From: a virus
IMG/VR virus record: IMGVR_UViG_3300013093_000002
Span: 1-63,424 of that record
Direction: 5' to 3' (one strand)
Length of the DNA stretch: 63,424 nucleotides
The number at the start of each line of letters is the position of its first letter. Within the stretch, counting starts at the first letter, position 1. Positions 50,086 to 57,935 of the stretch are shown piece after piece. Under the pieces are notes generated by a model. That model saw only the letters and a program-made list of their open reading frames with translations, ran no database searches and had not been told where the DNA came from. A program made the translations under genes and the position numbers.

Positions 50086-50575
50086 AGTTAGCCATCACTT
50101 CCTTTAATAAGTCTTCATAAGTTAATTCATCTTTATCTTTAGTAAATTCAACACTCATTAAGTATCTAGTCGTTTCAAAATTATACACCGTATGAGGTAC
50201 TTGGGTATTAAATAAATAATAAGTGTTAGGTTTATATTTTAACTCTTCTATTTTAAATACGTATTGATCTGAATCAACTTTAAATAAACAAGCGTTTCTT
50301 TGAGTGGGAGGAGTCAGTAACATATTAATACCGACACCGCGTCTAGTATCTGTGTGCCAATCATAGCAAACGTATGGGTCTAGCTTGAGTATGCCGGCTA
50401 CAAAACTATAACGATGAGATAACCATACAAAGAATTCATCTTGAAATATAATCTCTGGCGGAATACGCTTAGCATCAAAATTATAATAGGGTGTCCAGTC
50501 TGATGGACTAAAAGCAAAGTCTTGTAAGTCCTTGTATATACTAGACTTTTTACTTATTTCATAATAGGGTTTCAT
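50078..50575 (-). CDS. 2-oxoglutarate/Fe(II) oxygenase, small
   Basis: A 165-residue protein with H74-x-D76 in DWHTDTRRG, distal His128 in VPHTVYNF and Arg137. The pattern resembles aspartyl/asparaginyl hydroxylase-type enzymes. ATG 50575 overlaps the polymerase stop (TAATG); a TTG six bases further up is less likely. Confidence 0.8.
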   Translation of the reverse strand: MKPYYEISKKSSIYKDLQDFAFSPSDWTPYYNFDAKRIPPEIIFQDEFFVWLSHRYSFVAGILKLDPYVCYDWHTDTRRGVGINMLLTPPTQRNACLFKVDSDQYVFKIEELKYKPNTYYLFNTQVPHTVYNFETTRYLMSVEFTKDKDELTYEDLLKEVMANYE

Positions 50576-52443
50576 TAGCATTCACCATAACTTGCACCGT
50601 GATGTGTTTCACATGCCACAGGTAGTCCTTTAGCCCAGTCAGGTGGTGTTGACATTACATCTGTAATATATCTTACTGCATTATCAACATCATCATCTTT
50701 AGCCACACAAACTACTGCATCATGCACTGTTAATACTGGTTTATATTTCTCATTGATACTTATCATCTGTTCACCTACAATAATTCTAGCTAATGCCTGC
50801 ACGACGTTCTCGACGACAGACCCACCCCATATAGATGTAAACCCATTTCTAGCACGATATACAAACTTACTCTTAGACTCTGATGTATCCCATGTAAGAC
50901 CTGGATAATAAATATATAAGCCATTGGGTAGCTTAATTCCTTTTTCTGTGACTTGTAATACATTATGTTTACCGATGTAATACGGTTCTTTACCTTGTTT
51001 CCATGAAGCTAAGTCTTGTAAAGCATCGTCACACTCACGCCACAATTCAATAACTTTATCATTAACTTCTCTATAAACTCTGACAAGCCTTTGACATTCA
51101 TCATCTGATAAGTTAGCGTTAGGTGGTTGAGTCTTTAGTGTATGTTGTAGCTTAGCCCACCCTGTGCCATAGCCTAGTCCTAATGTGCAAGTCTTACCTA
51201 CGAACCTTTCAACTGTATCTTTCTTAGTTATGGGTCGTTCATAAACTTTACTTGCAAACTCAGAATAAACATCTCGACCATCTTTATACCATTGGACTAT
51301 GTCATCTTGTCCTGCAAGCCATACTAAGACACGAGCTTCAATCTGCGAAGAGTCACAGTTAATAATCTTATGACCCATAGGTGGAACAATAGCATTCTTT
51401 AATGCTTTCTTTTTCTTATCTCGTGCAGGTAAGTTTTGGAAGTTAACCTTATCTAAGCCTGACCATCTGCCTGTATGTGCGCCGTAATACTTTAATGGAA
51501 TAGGTAGCTTACCCTTATTGCGTTTACCTATATCTATAAATCTCTCTATCCTTGACTCTTCAAGTGTAGACTTAGTGCCTAGTCTTACTCGACATAGTTC
51601 TTGTATAAATACATCTTCACTCTCAGATAATGCAATAAATCCTACATCATTCTTAGCTAAAGCATAAGTATCTTTGCCTGTAGTCGGACTTACTTTCATA
51701 GGTGGCTCTATGCCTAGCTCTATAAGTAACTCAGCAAATTGTTTATTAGATGCTAACTTAGCACGGACTTCTTCTGTAGTTTTACAGTCTAACCGTATCA
51801 TCAGTCCTGTAAGTAATTCAGCTTTTAAGTTCTTAACTTCTTCTAATCGTTCTACAAGTAAAGCATCGTCTACTTCAAGTGTAGGCTCGGTATACATGCG
51901 AAGAGTTATATCAATAAGTTTAACTTCATTCTCATTAAACTGTGGTGCTAAGACTTGGAATAGTTTATAGGTTAAGTCAACGTCATTTTTACAATAACCA
52001 CCGTATCTATCTAACTCAGCAGGCGTAAAGTTTTCTAGTCGCTTACCTTTAGCATCTATAACTTCTGTGCCTTTTGTGCCTAAATTATATCTTTCTACAA
52101 GTGTAGCTAACGAACCGCCCGCATTAGTGCCGTGTATAGCCCTAGCCATGCAGAGAGTATCGAAATACATAGAAGGAACAATCCCAAAACTAAAAGATAA
52201 AATACCACCGTCAAACAACATGTTATGACAGAGTAAGGCAGAGTTAGGAATGTCATAAGAGTCGAGTATAGTTTTAATTTCTTGATGCGTTCCAGTATGC
52301 CATTTAGTTTCTTCATCATTTACTTTAACTCCTACTCCAATTACTTGAAATTGTGGTGACCTTATATACTCTTCAGTAGTAAGGCTTGATAAGGTAAAAC
52401 CTACATCATAGTAAGTTTCAAAGTCTAAGGTTATGAGTTTCAT
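50575..52443 (-). CDS. DNA polymerase, family A, with 3'-5' exonuclease domain
   Basis: A 622-residue polymerase. The N-terminus begins MKLITLDFETYYD, with D7 and E9 as exonuclease motif I. Palm motif A CDSSQIEAR lies near residue 361, and motif C TVHDAVV near 568. It is the replicative enzyme. An upstream in-frame extension of 13 residues is unlikely because the ATG at 52443 begins exactly at the conserved strand. Confidence 0.95.
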   Translation of the reverse strand: MKLITLDFETYYDVGFTLSSLTTEEYIRSPQFQVIGVGVKVNDEETKWHTGTHQEIKTILDSYDIPNSALLCHNMLFDGGILSFSFGIVPSMYFDTLCMARAIHGTNAGGSLATLVERYNLGTKGTEVIDAKGKRLENFTPAELDRYGGYCKNDVDLTYKLFQVLAPQFNENEVKLIDITLRMYTEPTLEVDDALLVERLEEVKNLKAELLTGLMIRLDCKTTEEVRAKLASNKQFAELLIELGIEPPMKVSPTTGKDTYALAKNDVGFIALSESEDVFIQELCRVRLGTKSTLEESRIERFIDIGKRNKGKLPIPLKYYGAHTGRWSGLDKVNFQNLPARDKKKKALKNAIVPPMGHKIINCDSSQIEARVLVWLAGQDDIVQWYKDGRDVYSEFASKVYERPITKKDTVERFVGKTCTLGLGYGTGWAKLQHTLKTQPPNANLSDDECQRLVRVYREVNDKVIELWRECDDALQDLASWKQGKEPYYIGKHNVLQVTEKGIKLPNGLYIYYPGLTWDTSESKSKFVYRARNGFTSIWGGSVVENVVQALARIIVGEQMISINEKYKPVLTVHDAVVCVAKDDDVDNAVRYITDVMSTPPDWAKGLPVACETHHGASYGEC

Positions 52444-52659
52444 TAGTTGCTTTCTAATTTTAATTTGCGCTATCTTATGCAAACGACAGATAGCGGGTGC
52501 CGTATTTTGTCTTTAACTATGGTTATCAAGCACAGTTAACCTACTTGCATTATAGGACGTTGGTGGGCTACTCACGGTTTATATAAATGCAAAAATACCG
52601 TCTAAATAATTTAACATACATATAAAAGTGCTTTCGCCCTTTGCGTTTACTGCAAATTC
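52444..52659 (-). promoter_or_regulatory. Leader of the DNA polymerase gene: -10 box and hairpin
   Basis: The 216-base gap has no gene. On the minus strand a TATAAT (52549-52554) without a good -35 box is followed by an 8-bp dyad CGCTATCT-N12-AGATAGCG (52468-52495), 25 bases before the start codon. It may form a leader hairpin or operator. Confidence 0.45.
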
Positions 52660-52863
52660 TTATTTGTCTTTTGCGTGTCGTGCAAATTCATCACGACATA
52701 TTACCGAACACCAACGACGAGTATCCTTAACAGGTTCATCACACCATATACATTTACCTGTTGTGTTAACAGGTGTTTTAGCTTTATTATGGGCATTGGT
52801 GACTGCCGTATCAATCATTTGTTGTAGATATTCGTTAGCGACATCTACTTCGTCGTTCATCAT
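52660..52863 (-). CDS. Small zinc-finger protein
   Basis: A 67-residue protein. A helical first half is followed by CIWCDEPVKDTRRWCSVIC (38-56), a four-Cys finger of the type found in short phage and DksA-like proteins. The start may be either of two adjacent ATGs. Function unknown. Confidence 0.7.
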   Translation of the reverse strand: MMNDEVDVANEYLQQMIDTAVTNAHNKAKTPVNTTGKCIWCDEPVKDTRRWCSVICRDEFARHAKDK

Positions 52864-53099
52864 GCAGTTGCTCTTTCTATTGGTTTACTATACATTGTGA
52901 AACTTCTACGCCATGCTTTACCTCTTGGTTCAGGTGTAGGAAGTTTAACTAATCCTTGTTTTTCTAAATCTCTAATTCTACTTTCATTACCTAATGTATT
53001 TAGTATAACTTTGTATCTGCCTGCATTAGGAAACTTAGTCATATATTCTAACGCACTATTAATAATTTCTTGGTCAGTAAATCGTTTATAAGCTCTCAA
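52860..53099 (-). CDS. Small hypothetical protein, winged-helix-like
   Basis: A 79-residue protein. SALEYMTKFPNAGRYKVI, then SRIRDLEKQGLVKLPTP looks like a winged-helix recognition region. TTG 53099 is favoured over GTG 53108 because the AGGAGA site is correctly placed nine bases before it. Possibly DNA-binding. Confidence 0.6.
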   Translation of the reverse strand: MRAYKRFTDQEIINSALEYMTKFPNAGRYKVILNTLGNESRIRDLEKQGLVKLPTPEPRGKAWRRSFTMYSKPIERATA

Positions 53100-53281
53100 A
53101 ATAAACACTCTCCTACTAATTCATATAAATTTTCTTTGACAACTATCGGTTTATCTAGTTTTATTACTATAACATCTTTATTATTTTCTGTAAACCATTT
53201 CGCTTCTTTTTGACTCCATCTATACTTTCTAATAATTTCTCCATCATCATCTAAAGTAGCATGAGTAAAAGGTAAAGACAT
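53096..53281 (-). CDS. Small hypothetical protein
   Basis: A 61-residue protein (MSLPFTHATLDDDGEIIRKY) with Trp-rich centre and a beta-type end. It follows a terminator-like hairpin. I do not recognise it. Confidence 0.6.
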   Translation of the reverse strand: MSLPFTHATLDDDGEIIRKYRWSQKEAKWFTENNKDVIVIKLDKPIVVKENLYELVGECLF

Positions 53282-53289
53282 TTAATCAA

Positions 53290-53327
53290 TCCCCCAAAAA
53301 AATAAAGCATAGCCACGATGACTATGC
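53290..53327 (-). terminator. Terminator or attenuator in the early operon
   Basis: On the minus strand the stem GCATAG/CTATGC (53322-53327 with 53307-53312) is followed by TTTATTTTTTT. Downstream early genes continue with no obvious new promoter, so read-through or partial termination is expected. Confidence 0.7.
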
Positions 53328-53347
53328 CGTCTATAACAGGTTGTGTC

Positions 53348-53533
53348 CTATTCAATAGGTGTTCGTCGAATAATTTCTTTTGCAATCTTGGCACGTTTTT
53401 TACCACCTTCTTTAAACTTATCTAACATTTCGTATAAGACTTTAATGGACAATGCCTTAAGTCTATCTTTGCCTGTCTTAGTTTTAAATGGATTGGCATG
53501 TCGTTTGCTTTTATGAACTTGTTGTGTTGCCAT
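53348..53533 (-). CDS. Small basic protein
   Basis: A 61-residue Lys/Arg-rich protein (HKSKRHANPFKTKTGKDRLK). Helical C-terminus. Overlaps its upstream neighbour by one base. Nucleic-acid binding is possible from charge only. Confidence 0.6.
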   Translation of the reverse strand: MATQQVHKSKRHANPFKTKTGKDRLKALSIKVLYEMLDKFKEGGKKRAKIAKEIIRRTPIE

Positions 53534-53769
53534 TATAATCCTCCAAATGCTTCTGCTAATTTTTTACTACTATATTTATTCTCTTTGTTATACTCTTGAG
53601 ATTGAGCTTCGTTTTTATACATGGGTGTAATAACTATATGATGCACATCTTTTAAATTAGAAAAATACTTTAAGTCGTCAGGTAGAAAAGTCCATACATG
53701 TCTAGCCCTTAAATTATTATTTGTGTCATATTCTTTATATTCCCAAGCATCAGGTTTAGTTGCTTGCAT
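53533..53769 (-). CDS. Small hypothetical protein
   Basis: A 78-residue soluble protein with WEYKEYDTNNNLRARHVWTF and a Lys-rich end. Overlaps the SleB-like gene by 14 bases. Function unknown. Confidence 0.6.
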   Translation of the reverse strand: MQATKPDAWEYKEYDTNNNLRARHVWTFLPDDLKYFSNLKDVHHIVITPMYKNEAQSQEYNKENKYSSKKLAEAFGGL

Positions 53770-54145
53770 ATTTAGTCGCCTCTTGTTTATAAAATATTAT
53801 ATGAGACCATTGTATAGCTTGTTGCAATTTCCACCATGACTTAGGCTTAGATATACTTGTATCATGGAACGATGTAGCACCATAACTATAATCAGGTTCT
53901 AGCTTGTGCATTATACGCCATGCGAGCTGATAATAGTAAGGATTTATTTCATTCGGTTCGGGTGGCTTTACTTTTCCATACCAACTGAACTGAGATGGTC
54001 GTTTCATTTCATAGCAAACATTCTTTGGATTAAAGTCTGCTCGTCTCATCAATACATATCCTACGGCAATTTGGGCTTGTTGTGGTTCTATGCTACTTTC
54101 CATAAATATGGTTGTGGCTAGACACGCCAATGCTTGGTCTATCAT
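53756..54145 (-). CDS. SleB/CwlJ-like cell-wall hydrolase
   Basis: A 129-residue protein. LACLATTIFMESSIEPQQAQ, with Glu16 in the family position, then VGYVLMRRAD, CYEMKRPSQFSWYG and ATSFHDTSI reproduce the Hydrolase_2 pattern of SleB enzymes, which cut peptidoglycan. There is no signal peptide. It is encoded among early genes, 26 kb away from the lysis cassette. Confidence 0.8.
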   Translation of the reverse strand: MIDQALACLATTIFMESSIEPQQAQIAVGYVLMRRADFNPKNVCYEMKRPSQFSWYGKVKPPEPNEINPYYYQLAWRIMHKLEPDYSYGATSFHDTSISKPKSWWKLQQAIQWSHIIFYKQEATKYASN

Positions 54146-54159
54146 AATGACCCTCCTTA

Positions 54160-54177
54160 AAAACTGAAACCAGTTTT
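54160..54177 (-). terminator. Hairpin before the SleB-like gene
   Basis: AAAACTG-AAAC-CAGTTTT forms a 7-bp hairpin. On the minus strand it is followed by one more T and then directly by the AAGGAGGG ribosome site, so it could attenuate transcription or cover translation start. Confidence 0.45.
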
Positions 54178-54184
54178 ATTTAGA

Positions 54185-54445
54185 TTATTTTTTTGATTTT
54201 AGATATTCTTGAATGTCTCTAGCATACCATTCTATTTTGCCTGCTTCTTGAATAGGGTCGTCTTTGTCACCTAAACGACTAGCATATGCTATAAGAGTGC
54301 CTTTGATATAACCACAATATTCCTCTGTGGTTAGTTTTGCTTTGATGTAATCTGATGTTTCTATGCCACCTTTTGTGTAGTGAGATGGGCTATTTACCAT
54401 ATCAGATGTTATGGGTTTTGCTCCTGCGCCTTGTGTTTCTGTCAT
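54185..54445 (-). CDS. DUF3310-family protein
   Basis: An 86-residue protein. VNSPSHYTKGGIETSDYI, then YIKGTLIAYASRLGDKDD and AGKIEWYARDI follow the DUF3310 pattern. It is frequent in phages near nucleotide and replication genes, where it is sometimes described as a nucleotide-kinase-like protein. Stop overlap with its upstream neighbour suggests coupling. Confidence 0.85.
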   Translation of the reverse strand: MTETQGAGAKPITSDMVNSPSHYTKGGIETSDYIKAKLTTEEYCGYIKGTLIAYASRLGDKDDPIQEAGKIEWYARDIQEYLKSKK

Positions 54446-54729
54446 TATAGTCCTTTCATTAGGGTTATAAGTTCTTCTATATTACTCTCATTTACCACGA
54501 TTGCCAAGCCTTTATTATTGTTTATTAGGTTGATGTTGTGTTTTTGCAACTCAGTAAGTTTGTTATTACCTGCCTTACATTCTATCCCTATAAACTTTCC
54601 CTTATGACATACAACGATGTCAGGCACACCACTACTGCCATATCCACCTGTCTGTGGGAAAAAATAATAACATCCGACAATATCTAAAATTCTTTTAACT
54701 TGTTTCTTTACTTTGGCTTCGGGTGTCAT
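54445..54729 (-). CDS. VRR-NUC domain nuclease
   Basis: A 94-residue single-domain enzyme. VPDIVV (Asp37) and IGIECKAG (Glu50, Lys52) followed by LTELQKHN (Gln62) form the PD-(D/E)XK site of the VRR-NUC family, often Holliday junction resolving. It may share the role of the endonuclease VII-like gene at 1478. Confidence 0.85.
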   Translation of the reverse strand: MTPEAKVKKQVKRILDIVGCYYFFPQTGGYGSSGVPDIVVCHKGKFIGIECKAGNNKLTELQKHNINLINNNKGLAIVVNESNIEELITLMKGL

Positions 54730-54912
54730 TTATATATTTCTTTCTATAAACTCTTTCATATCAATTATTTGTTTCCGTAAGGCTTCAACTTCATATCGCA
54801 TTGGTCTTAGCTGTCTATTAATTATTTCTATTCTTATAGACTCATGTAATTCTTCTAAATCAATTAATGGTATTCTTTTTAAATCAAAATAATGCTTAGA
54901 CCCCTCCATCAT
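54730..54912 (-). CDS. Small coiled-coil protein
   Basis: A 60-residue helical protein (LEELHESIRIEIINRQLRPM). Two ATGs in a row at the start. It overlaps the upstream gene by 17 bases. Function unknown. Confidence 0.55.
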   Translation of the reverse strand: MMEGSKHYFDLKRIPLIDLEELHESIRIEIINRQLRPMRYEVEALRKQIIDMKEFIERNI

Positions 54913-55132
54913 TTTTCTCCTCTGCTTTATCTAAAGCCTCGTTATAGTTTGCTATCTGTGTTGATGCAAAGTGAATACCTCTGATGATGCCCAATCTAAA
55001 TGCATAGTAAAACATCTTGGCATCTTTCTCAGACCTTACACCTTTAGTATCATCTACATATTTATAATAATTAGGGACGGCTACTTCAATGATATCCTGT
55101 TCAAGTTTTTGTTTCTGTTCTTCTTGGTTCAT
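54896..55132 (-). CDS. Small hypothetical protein
   Basis: A 78-residue protein with an acidic N-terminal helix and YAFRLGIIRGIHFASTQIAN in the middle. No family recognised. Overlaps both neighbours. Confidence 0.6.
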   Translation of the reverse strand: MNQEEQKQKLEQDIIEVAVPNYYKYVDDTKGVRSEKDAKMFYYAFRLGIIRGIHFASTQIANYNEALDKAEEKNDGGV

Positions 55133-55286
55133 ATATTCTACTTACTCCTTCAAAGATACCTAATAAATCATTAGGCTTAAAATCATTCTTGTTAAATGAG
55201 AATGGTGACTTTCTACCATTAGCGTGCTTGATATACCCTGTGACTACAATTTGTTCTACGATAATTTGTTTCTCTTTAGTTACCAT
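55101..55286 (-). CDS. Small hypothetical protein
   Basis: A 61-residue protein, beta-type N-terminus (KQIIVEQIVVTGYIKHANGR) and basic tail. Overlaps neighbours by 32 and 11 bases. Function unknown. Confidence 0.55.
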   Translation of the reverse strand: MVTKEKQIIVEQIVVTGYIKHANGRKSPFSFNKNDFKPNDLLGIFEGVSRIYEPRRTETKT

Positions 55287-55632
55287 CTTTTACACCTTTT
55301 AGTTCGTTGAGTTGCTCTTCATCTAAGATAACTATATAGAATGACTTTGATGCTCGCCAACCTATATACTCCATATTTTTAACAGGACAATTATACATTT
55401 GAAATTCAAACAAATCTCTATCCTCTGCTACTTTGTCAGGCGATGATGCCTTTGCAAATGTAAGTTTAGCTTTAATATAATTAGGCAAAGTGTGTTCGTT
55501 AAATATTCTACGATGTCCTCTGCCTACAAACACATTATACTCATCACTTACATACACAGGAACTTTGTATAAGATTTCTGTCCTAGAAGTTTCTATGGGT
55601 TCTATAACTTCTATTATAAGATTTTGAAACAT
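55276..55632 (-). CDS. Hypothetical protein downstream of a palindrome
   Basis: A 118-residue protein. A GRGHRRIFNEHTLPNYIKAK segment near residue 40. No known motif. Its start codon lies 16 bases from the palindrome at 55648-55666. Confidence 0.65.
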   Translation of the reverse strand: MFQNLIIEVIEPIETSRTEILYKVPVYVSDEYNVFVGRGHRRIFNEHTLPNYIKAKLTFAKASSPDKVAEDRDLFEFQMYNCPVKNMEYIGWRASKSFYIVILDEEQLNELKGVKDGN

Positions 55633-55647
55633 ACATTCCTTTGGTTG

Positions 55648-55666
55648 AGTCTACATGATGTAGACT
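55648..55666. repeat. Early-region palindrome
   Basis: AGTCTAC-N5-GTAGACT (8-bp arms AGTCTACA/TGTAGACT with TGA between). It lies in the leader of gene 55276-55632 and its last base is part of the stop codon of the upstream gene. Confidence 0.85.
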
Positions 55667-56688
55667 TATTGTAATTGAACTAAGATATTTCCTTTGGTGT
55701 CACGAACTTCTATACCCCATCTAGAGTCGGGATAGTTTTTATCAAAGTCCCAGTATTTTACTTTAGTAAATGTATTATGTAAAGTCTTGAGCCTATCACT
55801 AAATTTCTTTTTAAAGAATTGAAAATATATTATTGGTTTATATCTTGAAGGGTTATTATTACTAGCTATCCAATACATATCATGAATACCGAACCCAATC
55901 ATATATAAATAACTTGCCGATACATAATCAGTTTGCCATAACTCATCAGCTTTATTTAATATAACTTCACTATGATAATTATCTGCATTATCATTAGATA
56001 CATACTCATTAAATACATCTCTAACAGTATCAGCAAAGGATTCATTGTCCAATGTATGCATAAATGATTTAATTATATTAAGTCTTTCTTTCTCAGTTTT
56101 CATGACTACATTAGACTTAGCTCTATCTACATAGGGTATATCTATTGAATACCTTGATGACTCATGCAATTCAAATGTATCTATATTATATCTAAAGCCT
56201 TTGAATACAGGTATTTTAAGATTATGCACATAAGACTTGATAATATTGCCACCAGCTCTAGATGATTTCATGGCAAATACTCTATGAGGTAAGTATTGAC
56301 TCCATATCATATTTGAACCTTGATGCAAACTATTATGAGTTAGCTCTGCCGTATTATCATCTCTAACGATAAATATTGGTTTTTTATCATGGTTCCATAT
56401 AGAGTAATAAGGTATGTTAGCCATGTTTTTCCATCGGTATCCTAAGGCTGAATGATATTTATCAAACTTTTCAGGGTCATGTTCTTTCATCTGTTCAGCT
56501 TCATATGGGTCAAGATAATCTTCTACGAACCCACCCCAATAGTAAAGATGATATTCAATCTTACCATCAACTTCTACGACTTTAAAGTATTTATGTCTAT
56601 GAGTTCTACTAGCATACGGATACTCATCAGTATTCCGATAAGGTTTTGTGTTTGCTACTATTTCTTGTAAGGTTTTATAGCTTATCAT
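55666..56688 (-). CDS. Hypothetical protein in the MoxR/VWA operon
   Basis: A 340-residue protein, Tyr/Trp/Asn-rich. HRHKYFKVVEVDGKIEYHLY near the start and SRAGGNIIKSYVHNLKIPVF in the middle. No fold recognised. It directly follows the VWA gene, so it may be a substrate adapter or effector of that system. Confidence 0.65.
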   Translation of the reverse strand: MISYKTLQEIVANTKPYRNTDEYPYASRTHRHKYFKVVEVDGKIEYHLYYWGGFVEDYLDPYEAEQMKEHDPEKFDKYHSALGYRWKNMANIPYYSIWNHDKKPIFIVRDDNTAELTHNSLHQGSNMIWSQYLPHRVFAMKSSRAGGNIIKSYVHNLKIPVFKGFRYNIDTFELHESSRYSIDIPYVDRAKSNVVMKTEKERLNIIKSFMHTLDNESFADTVRDVFNEYVSNDNADNYHSEVILNKADELWQTDYVSASYLYMIGFGIHDMYWIASNNNPSRYKPIIYFQFFKKKFSDRLKTLHNTFTKVKYWDFDKNYPDSRWGIEVRDTKGNILVQLQ

Positions 56689-57900
56689 TTAGTCTTCCTT
56701 TCTAATAACTTTACCATAGGTTGTAGGGAAATTACTTCGTTGCGTTATTAACCACAATGTCGGTGATGTGATGTTCCATTTAATATCATCTTCAACATAG
56801 CCGTCGGTAAATACAATGACTGCCTCAGTTTGTATCTTATGTTTATTTATATATTCACTCACACTTGATACATGAGTTCCACCACCACCTTCGGGTTTTA
56901 GTAATGACGCAATAGCATTGTATTGACTAGGTTCAAACACTTGCATCGAATGGACTTCGGTATCCCACCATAACACACGAACTTTTGATGGACTACTTAC
57001 TTCACAAATCGTCACCAGTTCCGTTGCAAACTCTGTAAGCTCTACGCTACCTATTGAACCTGATGTATCAATCGCTACAATTAATTCACCCATACTCTCG
57101 TTCTCAATAGATGGCATATAAATATCATTGACCATAAGTCTTTTGTTAAACCTTCGCCAAGTATATTCATCACTACCACGAGTCGCACTAGATATGAACT
57201 CACGCAATACCTCACGCCAATTAACTTTTGGTGTAAGTAAGTCTTGTATGGTTCTTGGTATCTTAGCACCGAGCCTGCCTGCCAATAGACTACCTTGCCT
57301 TATTGCATTGTCTATCTTACTTGCTTGCTCTGCTACTTGTTCAGGTGACATTGTTTGTGCGTTCTCAAAGTCGTGGTCATCTAATGTTTTCATATCTGAT
57401 ACATCGGGCTGACCATTACCATTGAGTCCACTACCTGTAGACTCACCCTTAGATTTCTTATCTTGTTGCTCTTTCTGTTTTTGTTTAAGATAGTTATATA
57501 CTTCACGCACAGACCAATTATGAAACTTTGCATCATACAATGCATCATCGGGCAACTTAACTATGTTAGGGTTAAGTTGCTTAATAACATCGTTCACAAC
57601 ATAGTCGGCGGCGACATTAACTAAGTGAGGCTCTGCCTTAAACTCTTTGGTAAATCGTTGTATGTGTTTGAATGCGACATGAAGGTTCTCATGCATCACT
57701 AAGCCACATAACTCTTGGTCGGTTAGACCTTCAATAAACTTTCTACCATACTTCTTATTGACGCCGTCGGTGTATGCAGTAATATCTTTATCCTCAACAC
57801 TACTCTTACCCATAAGGATAACACCCGAATACAATGCCGTGTCAGTATAGTTGAGCAAGGCAACATGAGCCTTCTTTAACCTCATCTCTTGACTAGCCAT
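56689..57900 (-). CDS. Metallopeptidase-VWA protein (DUF2201-like), MoxR partner
   Basis: A 403-residue protein. HENLH at 70-74 is an HExxH zinc site within the N-terminal domain, a Lys/Gly/Ser-rich linker lies at about 138-165, and residues about 270-403 form a VWA-like domain with MIDAS residues DTSGS (278-282) and a TDG later. Such proteins pair with MoxR AAA ATPases, which use ATP to remodel a target that the VWA part binds. Encoded just downstream of the ATPase, with a palindrome between them. Confidence 0.85.
   Translation of the reverse strand: MASQEMRLKKAHVALLNYTDTALYSGVILMGKSSVEDKDITAYTDGVNKKYGRKFIEGLTDQELCGLVMHENLHVAFKHIQRFTKEFKAEPHLVNVAADYVVNDVIKQLNPNIVKLPDDALYDAKFHNWSVREVYNYLKQKQKEQQDKKSKGESTGSGLNGNGQPDVSDMKTLDDHDFENAQTMSPEQVAEQASKIDNAIRQGSLLAGRLGAKIPRTIQDLLTPKVNWREVLREFISSATRGSDEYTWRRFNKRLMVNDIYMPSIENESMGELIVAIDTSGSIGSVELTEFATELVTICEVSSPSKVRVLWWDTEVHSMQVFEPSQYNAIASLLKPEGGGGTHVSSVSEYINKHKIQTEAVIVFTDGYVEDDIKWNITSPTLWLITQRSNFPTTYGKVIRKED
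57425..57443. repeat. Early-region palindrome, variant in the VWA gene
   Basis: AGTCCAC-N5-GTAGACT, one mismatch. It falls in the codons of the linker region of the VWA protein, where sequence constraint is low. Confidence 0.7.
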
Positions 57901-57912
57901 ATTTCCTCCTTG

Positions 57913-57930
57913 AGTCTACAAGTGTAGACT
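57913..57930. repeat. Early-region palindrome
   Basis: AGTCTAC-N4-GTAGACT between the ATPase stop and the VWA gene start, 13 bases from the latter. Confidence 0.85.
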
Positions 57931-57935
57931 TGTTA

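Noticed and set aside
52444-52659. tRNA in the gap before the DNA polymerase gene
   Set aside because: Hairpins are present, but there is no T-loop GGTTCGA pattern or acceptor stem.
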